From: Anthoceros angustus
Taxonomy: Eukaryota > Streptophyta > Anthocerotopsida > Anthocerotales > Anthocerotaceae
Reading direction: 5' to 3'
Length of the DNA: 64,000 bases
NCBI GenBank assembly: GCA_010909165.1
Contig: MU008169.1
Span: forward strand, 434,001-498,000
Below are positions 47,025 through 56,901 of the stretch, in pieces; the stretch's first letter is position 1, and every line of letters begins with the position of its first letter. Made by a program: the position numbers and the translations under genes. The notes below the pieces were generated by a model. It searched no databases and was not told the origin of the DNA. It was given only the letters and a program-made list of their open reading frames with translations.

Positions 47025-48690
47025 CCTTCACCTGTGAGTGGCTTCCACTACCCTCGGCCGTGGACCGCCGCCCTCTTCCCTTTTCCTTCTCCTTCCCGAC
47101 TGGCCCCGCCTGCCTTGCTCCCACTTGTACCGGCCCGCCAACTGGACCTTCTCCTTAGAGGCTACCTCTGCTCTTGGGCCCGCAGCCTCCCCGCATCTCC
47201 CGACGGTTGCTTCATGGGCATCCTTAATCCGAGCCATGAGCGATTCCTCACGACTGCCATGGATCAGAATTCCTCCTGCCCCGGTGAAATCCTCCTGGAC
47301 TTTGATCCTCGCCTCCTCCAGTGCCTGCTTGTCTTCCTCCAACTATTTTTGCCTAGGTTCCTCCTCATCGAATTTAGCCTTCACCACTTCCTCTTGTCGC
47401 CCTTGCACACCGAGCCAGCTGAGTGCCAACGCAGCCTGGTCCGGCATGTCCGACTGAGCCTGATTCATGGCTGCAAGGTGCGTACCCGAACTATCTTCAC
47501 CACATCGACCTCAGTCGCCAAGGGAGCCCCCTTGAAAATTTCTTCCCACCCAGGTGAGGGTTCCGTTGCTGGGGCTAACCTTAATTCTTCCGGGGCCTGT
47601 TCATCACCTCCATCCAGGTCAGCAAAATTGTCTTCCTCAGGTCGCGCCTCCTCATCTGACAAGTCAATCTGTCGCTTTGCCTTCATCTTCCTCGCCTTCT
47701 CCTGCAGCGCGACCCCTGCCTTCGACCTGGTGACGCGCGTGTCCACCTTCCCTTTCTTTGTTGGGCCTCGCCTGACTCCTCGGCCTTCCTTTTTCTGTCT
47801 GTGCCGACCTCCTTTTCTTCTCTAGAGCTTCCCGTTGCCGCAGACTCCCAGCTGCCAGATTCCTCCTCTATTTCCTTCTTGGGCTCTTCCGCTTTCCACT
47901 TCACCTCCCTAACTGGCTTCCACATGTGGAGGGAAGCCATAATCTCTATCTTAGGCAAACAGTTAGAGTGTGCATATAGGTGAACCAGGAAGGGCGAAAT
48001 TAAGGAGGGGCGAGGGGAAGGGAAGGTCAGGTTCAGCCTCTCCTCACATAGCTTGTCAAAAATAATCCTGCCCCAATCGATCCTTATACCCTTGACAACC
48101 TCATGGAGAAAAAGCAACAAATGGTCAGACAAATAATCCCGCTTGTGTCAGAAACAAAGGAGCCATCCGCCGCACTCCATAAGTCAAGGTAGACCATTTC
48201 TTGGGTCAACCATCCATTGGGTTCCCGAATTACTTTTGTCTTGACCAGAGCCGCCGCTGCTGCTGTCGTGCTCCTCTTCCGGGAGGGCTCAATTACCAAT
48301 CCTCCCACTTCCTCCTCGCTGCGCCCATACACCTCCCTGACCAACTCCACATCCCAATCCTATGGCCTCGCTTTGATTCCTTCCCCTAGCGACTTAGCTT
48401 CAGCTGGCGAGCACACTCTTGCACCAGACTTGGGCTCACATAGTTCCACCGTTTCTCCATGAACCCGAGTCCCAGCTTATGGACCATTGGGCAGTTGAAA
48501 TTTCCGCTGCGGCCTTGGGCGCCATGCTCCTCCAAAAACCTCATTGCCCACGGCGCCTCGAACTGTTGATAGCTCGCCTCAGCCACTCCCAACTTGGTCA
48601 GTACTCCAGGGTTCCTACCTCCCCAGATCCTATCTTTTCTTTGCCTTGATCCTGCGTGCGGCAGCCATGTTGTGTGGCGCGCTCAGCCGG
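47025..48690 (-). pseudogene. Best-preserved family A gag-like gene
   Basis: Minus strand, from MAAARRIKAKKR at about 48670 (early stop). Then VAEASYQQFEAPWAMRFLEE and MEKRWNYVSPSLVQECARQL (48590-48390), VREVYGRSEEEVGGLVIEPS (about 48340), LLLFLHEVVKGIRIDWGRII and LISPFLVHLYAHSNCLPKIE (48125-47940). After these come an acidic and basic linker (RQIDLSDEEARPEEDNFADL) and a coiled coil ending near 47028. Fewer breaks than at 40-45 kb. It looks like a nucleocapsid-type protein of a gag-only element. Function as capsid is inferred only from position between LTR and coiled coil. Confidence 0.55.
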
Positions 48691-51026
48691 GACTAGGATC
48701 CACATGCAAGCGCGGTGGCTAGGGCCAGATCTGGCATGTGCGCTAGTGTTTTTCGTGGCAGTCTGTGGACAGACGGGGTTTCATGGCCTCACTCCGCGAA
48801 TGGACGACGCACGCGGATTCGCCCGAGGGTTTCACCTTATCTTCCCGTTTGCGGCTTGTCTGTTTTTATCTTTATAATTACCAAGGTTAGGTCTGAGAGG
48901 GGGTATTAAATAATAGCATTATTATTATTGGGTCTAACCTAACTTAATAATTATATTTAGGGTTTAGAGGTAAAGCTGAAACTTTATTAAGTTTAGGTCA
49001 CGTAGTGTCATTTCTAGGGTTTCGTACGGTTACGACTCTTCACACACTTTCTTGTACCTTTTCCTACCCTTCCATAATTCATTCTCTCATGTGCTATGTG
49101 TTGTGTATTCCTCCTAGTGCTGATTGTGTTACCATAACTTTTTAGCAGGCTTGAAGTGCACAAATTACCTCCCAGACATGAATCGCCTGCATCAAGCGGT
49201 GACAGCCATGTGCCTGTATTGCAGTTGACGGGGGCTCCCACTGCAAGAGATGGCGTGGGAGTGACTTGCCAACAGAGGGTGCAGGTTGCGTTGTGGAGGC
49301 GGGTAGACAACGAGGCCTGTATAGCATAGGGTAGGAGGAGAGCGCATCCAACGTAGGTGTCCGCAGGCGGTGCTTGTGTAGGCACAAATGATGATGGCAA
49401 GCCAATCACGGACGGCCATGAAAAAATCGCTGTTTTTTGAAAAGGAACATGTGCGGTGATTGTGCCGGCCAAAGAATGGACGCCCCCTTGTAGAGGCCAT
49501 TGGGTTGCTCCGAGGTGCGTGAAGCGGGCAGAAGTTATTGCAGGGGCATGGCAATAGGGAAGGGGGCGCCACGTGGAGGCTTCCCACTCGTCAGCCAGGT
49601 CTCTGTGCCCACAATTTTGCAATGGCGCCCCCCATTTTTTACGCTTGCCTCCAAAACCGTGGGAAGCCAGATATGAGGAAACCTACAAACCTAAACCCTA
49701 AAGGCCTCCACCACCATGTCCTAACAAAACCCCTGCTTCAAGGTACCTAAAGCCGATGACCACCAGTCCTAACCCCTATGATCACTGTCCTTGATGATGT
49801 AGAGGTCGTTCATCTCCTCCCACAAGACATGGTTGGCGTGCGTCCAGTTCGTAGAAGAGGTTGTAATGAAATCCAGAGGGGGCGATAGCGTCGGGGCCAG
49901 CTGTACAACCTGTGAGTCAAGCCGTCGGAGTGGAACTTGGCCATCCACATCTTGAAGTCCTCCAATGACTCCGGATGCTTGGACTGCGAAGCCTCGCATT
50001 GATTGTTAGAACCCAATGGCCATCCATTAAAATGAGTATGCATGAAATACTACACTTTCAGCTTCTGGAAGCCACTCTCACAGGTTGAAGTCCAGGTCCA
50101 GTCCAAATACCTGCGACCACGTTCCCTCAGCTCGAAAAGAAGTTCGAAGTCCAAGGGGTAGTTCTCTATGTGGCAGATGAGGTCGTTGTGGTCCTCGACA
50201 TGTTGCAATAGTGCATCAAGCTCCTCGTAGCACAGAGGATGCATTGGCTTCTTCGGGTCATAAGACCTGTAAAGCAACTCACTCCACATATTAGGATCGG
50301 GTGAGCTCGGAGGAGAGCATGGAACCCTCCTCCATCGGCCCGTGACATGCCGTGGTGCAGGGCCGGAGCTGCGGCATGTGAGGAGGAGAGGGTGGGCCGG
50401 TGCCTGCCATCCCGCCCACAACCGTAGTATGCCTGCAAACTACCTGCACTAGCACCACCCAGCCGCGTGGATGTAAGCCATCTGCAAGAAAAGGAGCATT
50501 ACGCCAACAATGCATTGAGGGGTTATCTGGCCTTACTTGCGGGTGATCGTTCCCGATATGCCCGATGGCAATGTCCCCAAGCAAAACTTGAGACAAAGCA
50601 AACAATTCGACACCACCATGATCAGCAAGAAATGGAGACGAGGTTAGTAGGTGCTTGGTGCAGGGATGGGGAGGATTGATACGGGGCGGGGCTGGGAGCA
50701 ATGTGGCCGCTTTGGTGCGTCCGCTTTGGGCTATCCCATTTCGGGTTACCAAACCGGACACCGAAAAGAGTGTGGTGTGAACAAAACTTTCGCGCGCGAA
50801 AAAAAAGTGCCCCATACTATGGCATACCCTTTGAAGAGTTTTCGTTGCTTTCACTTTGTACGAATTTGTGTAGCAAGTGACAATGTTCATCAAGAAGTAG
50901 AACGAGAATTTTATTGAAGTCCACTAAGGACGAATTTTCGTCATGGGACTTCGTATAATTAAGGTACCCGTGGGACAAGTGGCTTAAAAGACTGTCTAAA
51001 TCCTGCTTGTGCAGGATCGCCATGCC
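48691..51026. other. Intergenic region with weak coding remnants
   Basis: AT-rich spacer at about 48895-49000. On the minus strand at 50300-49760 are protein-like runs (e.g. HPLCYEELDALLQHVEDHND, then NWTHANHVLWEEMNDLYIIK in another frame) with no family I recognise, probably a dead gene or element fragment. The last 200 bp should hold the scramblase promoter and 5' UTR. Confidence 0.4.
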
Positions 51027-54000
51027 ATGGCCGCCCTCCTCCGATCAGGCCTCCGTCGCAGGCGCTTTTCTGCTTCCGATCCGGTCGGTTCAGCTGCGGT
51101 ATGTTCTCATTTCGGTCTGTTGCTTTGAGCGTAGATTGTGATCTGTGTGTACTTGGAGGAGCAGGAGTGAAGCACGCGTAGCTTAACGGTCTCCTTTTCG
51201 CTTCTTTCAGCTGTCTGTGCGGCGGGGAAGATGGAGGAATCCAGTACCAGATGCAGCGTGCTGCAAATTGACGGATTCGGAGTCAGGGGCGATATCGCCA
51301 GAAATTGTCCGACAGGCTGGTGCAATTGCGGGGGCTGGGAATGATGTTTCCAAGACTCAGACAGAGGCTTCCACGGCCAACTGTGCTACACGCACTTCAG
51401 GACCTCATGCCGGGTTTGGCGCAGGAATTTCTTGGAATTGGAGCATTAGATCTCGGTTGGACAATTATCCTCATTGTGGAAGATACCGCTCAACACCAGT
51501 GCAGGACATGAAACGTGAGCTGATGAAACGTGGAGGGCAGCCCGTTCGGCATGAGCATAGCCTGAGCAACGAATGGTTGGCAGCAAGGCTTGTGGCTGAC
51601 AGGAAAAGGAGGCAGTTGAGACATAAACGCATGCAGTCACGATCCAACTCTGGGGATAAGGATGACCCCAACGTGTTTACTCAAGTGGATGAGCTGCCTG
51701 CTTCTCCGACCCTCTCCCAGCCACCTCCGAGCCAGCCACTTTCAGGGAGCTTAAGACCAGCTTCTCCTGAGGAGGTGTGTGACAGAGATGACGATGCAGC
51801 GTCTGTTTATCATGAGATCTGTGCACTGATGTGATCAATGGGGGTGTGTTTGTTGCAGGAAAAGTTAGTTCCTGTGCTGGCGAGGCCAGACTTGCTGATC
51901 ACGAGAAATATTGAGTGGGCCAATTTGGCCTTCGGATTTGAGCAGGTGCGGGCCGTAGAGGCCAATAATGTCATGCTAGTAGTTTCTGTTTCTTCGTGTA
52001 GAGGAGATTGTTTTGAGTTTCTTTGGGGTTGGATGTGCTGCAGCAAAATCGATACGTTGTGATTGATCCACGACAGCCTCAGGGTGTAAGTATCAATGTG
52101 TTTCGTACATCACCAACCTTTGGCAGATAGACTGGAAACCTCCGCCATAACTTGGTTGCAGCATGGGGGTGTGAAGCATGGCCACTGACATTGTCGTTTG
52201 CTCCCAGCCAGTTGGCTACATTGTGGAAGACAGTGCCTGGTTCATGAGACAGGTGATTTTCTTGGTTCCTGTGAGATGAGGCGTTCTTAGTCTGGAGAAC
52301 TGCTTCCTGAGGAGCTTCAAGAGGCATGCCTAATGGTTACTGACTAGGAAGGCTGGACATGTGATGCAGCTTCTGAGGACAAGGCGCTCATTTATTGCAT
52401 CTGTGTTGGATGGGAATGGGGTTGAATTGTTCCGGGTATGGGGATCAGTCAAGCAGTTAATTAGACGTTTATCTTGAACACAGTCAGTAGTGCAAGTGGT
52501 GGAGGCTTCCTATTAACCTAGAATTCGCACTGGGATTTTCAGATTCGACGACCTATGTGGCTCATTAACAGTACGATCTATGTTGAAGTTGATGGGAAGG
52601 TTGTTCAACGGCACTGAGAATTCCATCCTGTTGATGTGTTTTGATCTGGTTTCGTTGGTATCATAATGCTTTATGGAGGTGACATTGTGCATGTTTCGTG
52701 TTGGAGGTGTGCAGGTTATTGGCGAGGCTCACCGAAGGTGGCACCTGTGGAGGCGTGTCTATGATTTGTACATAGGGTGAGGCTTTGCAAGACTCTCTGG
52801 TGATGTGGGCTGCTTTCCCCTTCCTACTAATGTTGGGTACACACAGGAACAAGCAATTCGCAACTGTAGAGAATCCTGGATTTTGGTACTGGACGTTCTC
52901 ACTCAAGGATAAAGATGGTAAATTGCTCGCAGAGATTGACCGGAACTGGAGGGGTTTTGGGTTTGAGGTAAGATCAGGTGTTCGTTGTCGGCTAGTGTCA
53001 GGAATGCGCAAGTTATTGAGAAGCACATTCTGTGCACTTGGTCTAGTTGCTAGTTTGTGTGGGCGCTCATTTGCCCGCAAGGAAATGAATTTCTGTCACT
53101 TTTGTTGCAGTTCTTCACCGATGCAGGGCAATATGTCATTCGCTTTGGAGACGTCACTGAAGATGTGAATGAAGCTCAAAGATTCACACATCTGTCGGCC
53201 GGTCAGCAACTAGGTCCTACTCCTCCGGGGCAGTCTGGCGTGGTTCTTCAGACAGAAGAGACTCAGGTGCATGTTCGTTTCTTTCCTGGCGGTGGGGTTG
53301 GTGTTCTTGGTGTTTGGAAGTTGTAATGGTTGTCTTTGTCTGGCCAACAATTCCGTCCTTGGTATCTGTGGTAAGCAGGTTGAGCCCTTACTGGTGGATC
53401 ATCCCTTGAACCTGTCGGAGAGAGCTATTACACTGGCATTAGCTGTGTCACTTGATAACGACTACTTTTCCCGACACTCAGGGTAACTGCAGCTCTTTCC
53501 TCGGGGAACCGGCTTTACAGATGAGTATCTTTTTAATAGATCGACAGTGACGCTTTACGTACGTGGGGAAACTTTGCAGTTCCTTTGGAGGTTTCCACAT
53601 ACCTTTCTTCGGTGCATCCGAGTTCGGGGATCAGGGGAGCAGTTCCTCAGAAGAGAAATCCAATGCCAGTGCCACTGGTGTTGACGTTGCTGCAGAATCA
53701 AGGGAATCCGGGGGTCACTACGGGGAGCAAATCTCGGATCAAGATGCTACTGCTCATGATCAAGGTGGCTTTCACGATGTTCATGATCGAGGTGGCTTTC
53801 ATGATTTTCATGATCAAGGTGGCTTTCACGAGGTTCATGATCGAGGTGGCTTTCACAATGTTCATGATCGAGGTGGCTTTCATGATGTTCATGATCGAGG
53901 TGGCTTTCACGATGTTCAAGATCAAGGTGGCTTTCAAGATGTTCATGATCAAGCTGGGTCCCAAGATGGTCAGGATCAAGGTGGCTTCCAAGATGGGCAG

Positions 54001-54129
54001 GATGAAGGTGGTTTTGGTGCCTTTCAAGACGTGTTTGGAGATATATTTGGCAAAGATAGAGATGGTGATGGGGGTAGCGACTGGTGGGGCGGGAGTGGGG
54101 ATTTGGGTGGAAGCGAAGGTTCATCATGA
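51027..54129 (+). CDS. Phospholipid scramblase / AIM25-like protein with long N-terminal insert and repeat tail
   Basis: Twelve exons in phase: 51027-51098, 51211-51774, 51859-51945, 52044-52085, 52208-52252, 52370-52435, 52543-52599, 52715-52776, 52847-52967, 53111-53266, 53379-53482 and 53580-54129; 641 residues. The start MAALLRSGLRRRRFSASDP is Arg-rich and Ser-containing, like a mitochondrial presequence. The scramblase (LURP1-like beta barrel) domain runs from exon 3 to 11: ITRNIEWANLAFGFEQ, NRYVVIDP, PVGYIVEDS, FIASVLDGNGVELFRI, YVEVDGKVIGEAHRRW, WYWTFSLKDKDGK and IDRNWRGFG. Plant AIM25 proteins have this core. Exon 2 adds about 190 residues of no known domain. Exon 12 adds a Gly/His/Asp repeat tail. 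Predicted role: mitochondrial membrane-associated scramblase-like protein; activity is not proven for the plant family. Confidence 0.88.
53756..54025 (+). repeat. Ten-copy 27-bp coding repeat, D-[QR]-G-G-F-H-D-V-H
   Basis: In-frame nonapeptides: DQGGFHDVH, DRGGFHDFH, DQGGFHEVH, DRGGFHNVH, DRGGFHDVH, DRGGFHDVQ, DQGGFQDVH, DQAGSQDGQ, DQGGFQDGQ, DEGGFGAFQ. The frame is kept and the sequence degrades gradually toward the 3' end. It lies in the last exon of the scramblase-like gene and is followed by an acidic, Gly/Trp-rich end (SDWWGGSGDLGG). Confidence 0.95.
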
Positions 54130-54349
54130 GTTGCTCGGCAAATTTTGTAGGTCCTATACTGACCAGCTCGCTTACCTGTGTAAAGCATAGACTGGACACT
54201 GCCAGAAGCTCCTGTCATTTGTAACAGATATTGACTGACCTTTCGTAGGGCTCTACCAAGAGTGTCTTTCATTGTTGCAATCCCTCACATAGGGTCCCAG
54301 CTGGGGGAGCATTCTCTGCATTCGACTCAAGTTATGTCAACAAACCGGA

Positions 54350-55300
54350 CTACTTTCTGTTGGGTCTAGGGGGTGCTGGAATGATGCCCCACCGCGTCCT
54401 CACTTCTTCGAGATCTTCTGCAAAGTATTTTTCATAGTATATGCAAATGAGGTCATCACAGGACTTCCCAGCCTGCACAGACCAGGGCAAGTAGTGCTTG
54501 AACAGCAGCTCCCTCTGCTCAGGCTTGAGCCTCCAGGAAGCACCCGCCACCGATAAGAAACACATGGGAAGCATAGTCTGCTTGAACTCTACCATCTTCA
54601 GTGCCAGCTCGCCAAGAACGCTGGTCGGAACATTGAAAAGCACGTGCCAAAAGTCATGCACCTCCCTAGCCCGAGTTGCAACGTACGCAACCTCATCCTG
54701 CTCCAAAAACCGCACCGGCGGCCTGTCATCCGGCGAGAAATTCCTGGACCCCATGAACCTAGCATACGCTGCCCCGAATGTGTTAGGCGGCAGGTCCCAA
54801 GCATGCGACACGAATTCGGACATCACCCGGGGCCGCTCCAGCAAGATCCGCCGGCCTTCATCGCTCCTCTTCATCCTCTCCAGCAAGCCGCGGAACGCCG
54901 GCCCACCCGTGGTCTCTCCCAAGGCGCCAACCAGATCCGCCCGCGCAGGATCCAGCAGCGCTCCCACTGCAGACCCCGCGGCCACCAGAGCCTGCTGCCA
55001 GGGTTTGAGCGGAACCCTAGCTCCCTTCCCCCGCCCTTCTCCGTTGCCATGCCCTCGCTCTTCCGTGTGCTCTGCACCTGCAACTGCGCTTAAAGACCTC
55101 CCGCCACTCCCCCATGCAAGACATCCCCCGCCACTCCACGGCCTCTCAATTGTGCTCGCTTCTGTTCGAAAACCTCTGCTCCCCGACTCCGGCCACGGGA
55201 GGATCCAGGATCCCCGCCATCTGAAGCCGCGAAGGCCATGTACCGTCCGATACATCAGCCCCCGATCTGACAACCAGAACAAAACCGCCGTGCCTTGCAC
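54350..55300 (-). CDS. COQ4: Ubiquinone biosynthesis protein COQ4, mitochondrial
   Basis: Single exon of 316 residues on the minus strand. The first 90 residues are Arg/Ser/Gly-rich and lack acidic runs, as expected for a mitochondrial presequence; an inner Met at about 55255 (MYRTVHG) is an alternative start. The COQ4 core follows: [50 protein letters not shown] and [11 protein letters not shown]. The zinc-site pattern H-D-x-x-H-x(11)-E is complete: HDFWH, eleven residues, then the Glu of [13 protein letters not shown]4 acts in the CoQ synthesis complex on the inner-membrane matrix face and supports head-group decarboxylation and hydroxylation. The gene converges on the scramblase gene with 220 bp between stops. 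Confidence 0.94.
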   Translation of the reverse strand: MQGTAVLFWLSDRGLMYRTVHGLRGFRWRGSWILPWPESGSRGFRTEASTIERPWSGGGCLAWGSGGRSLSAVAGAEHTEERGHGNGEGRGKGARVPLKPWQQALVAAGSAVGALLDPARADLVGALGETTGGPAFRGLLERMKRSDEGRRILLERPRVMSEFVSHAWDLPPNTFGAAYARFMGSRNFSPDDRPPVRFLEQDEVAYVATRAREVHDFWHVLFNVPTSVLGELALKMVEFKQTMLPMCFLSVAGASWRLKPEQRELLFKHYLPWSVQAGKSCDDLICIYYEKYFAEDLEEVRTRWGIIPAPPRPNRK

Positions 55301-56901
55301 TGATGCTCAATTCTTCCTTCAAGAATCACCAACCCCGAATTCGAGCTCGCCCCGTTCTCATCTGGCATCCGCGTTCTGGCGGAACTGCACGCGCATGTTT
55401 ACTTGTCTCCAACAGAGCTCGGCTCCATGGGATCGTGGCCGAGCCGTACGGCACCGACGATCCCAGCTCACCCGATGTCACTTCCAGTTTGTGCCTTCCG
55501 GGGCTCCGCTCTTGGAAAATCAGAGCTGGCGTTAACTTTTCAGACATCCGTACGGTTGCAGGCTGCACAGCCTGCTCTGCATTTCCAACCGAACAAAAGG
55601 CCACAAATACGTACACACGTGGTCAAACCAGGAAACTTCGCTCTTGGCGAGCTTTTTGCATTATTCTTTGATGACATCGAGGTATATGTGTGGGAAAGGA
55701 ATATAACGGGCACAATACCAGCATCTGTAAGTGGGTAGTTTAGAATCAACTTTCCAAAACACAACAAGCCTGTCAAAGACACCTGGGAAGGAGAAGGAGA
55801 AGAACTTGGTACTTGACAACTTGGTGTGCCTAAGCTACTTGCCCTTAATGGAATAATGTACTCGCCCTTATTGGAATAAGCTACTTGCCCTTATTGGAAT
55901 TCAATAAGCTACTCGCCCTTATTGGAATAAGCTACTTGCCCTTATTGGAAGTGGAGTTCTTATGATGTGTGTCCATTTGGCATGAGCCATTGAGACACAC
56001 ATTTATAAGAACACCAATGAAGGTGATAGAAGAATGTGGGCTGTATATAGAAACGTGATATTCACAGCGTGGTATTATCTTTTGAGGGTCACTTTGTTGA
56101 ATAAGTAGAGATGGAACAAACCCGTATTACATCATCTTAGGAAAAGCCTTAGGATCGGTCATGCCTAAAGTCACATGGTAGTGTTTATGACATCTGATTA
56201 GGCAAAATAAAAATACCCATATACCAGGTAATGAGATTATGGAGCATCTCCTATTTAACTTTGCAAGAGGATTGCTCCTAGTACATTTTCACCAATGTCA
56301 TAAAGTTATATTTCTTTCTAGTGGGATAAAATATTATCTTTATCTTCAAGATTACTCTTATGGGAGAAATATTGGTGAAAAGTTGCTGCCCATTCGTCCT
56401 TTCCGTGTCATGCAATTGGAACATATATGTTTGAAAGTAAAAGAATATAATAGGTTCGTCATAATTATCACAATATTATATTAAATATATAATAATGTAG
56501 TTTTTATGTATCTATATTTTATTCATGGTGGTTCATCTATTGCACCCATCCATGTGCTGGAAAAAAGAGATATTTTCTTAAACTTAAATTTTTATGTAAA
56601 AAAATAAAAATAAACTACTTCAAGGTTTGCTTGTTAGATTCCTCTAGTGTGGTTGCCAGTCCCTCCCGTTGTTCCAGGACGTTGGTCCAAATCGCAAGTC
56701 AAAGGCATTCACACACGGGGTGCTACGCCAGCGAAAGTTGCTCAACAGAAGGAATGCAGAATATGGTGATGCCAACGAGTAGTGTCTTGTCTGCAATTTC
56801 CAAACCAGCTACAAATTAAAGCAACCAATTGCCACAAAGGTCAATGTGATAACTGCGCGGCTGTGTAAGGCCAGGAGATCTGTTTATGCTCAAGGCAAGC
56901 C
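55301..56901. other. Spacer between COQ4 and subtilase genes
   Basis: It holds the COQ4 promoter region and the upstream region of the subtilase gene. The ORFs at 55303-55738 overlap in several frames and show no domain. 56200-56640 is AT-rich. I see no other gene. Confidence 0.55.
55838..55950. repeat. About five copies of a 27-bp repeat
   Basis: AAGCTACTTGCCCTTATTGGAAT-type units repeat, with variants AATGTACTCGCCC and an extra TTCAAT between copies. Intergenic. Confidence 0.85.

Noticed and set aside
53747-54199. Minus-strand ORF of His/Leu/Asp repeats opposite the scramblase tail
   Set aside because: A 27-bp repeat keeps several frames open; only the plus frame joins a real protein through good splice sites.
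54498-55535. 345-codon plus-strand ORF
   Set aside because: It is the shadow of COQ4 on the opposite strand, which has a complete family signature.
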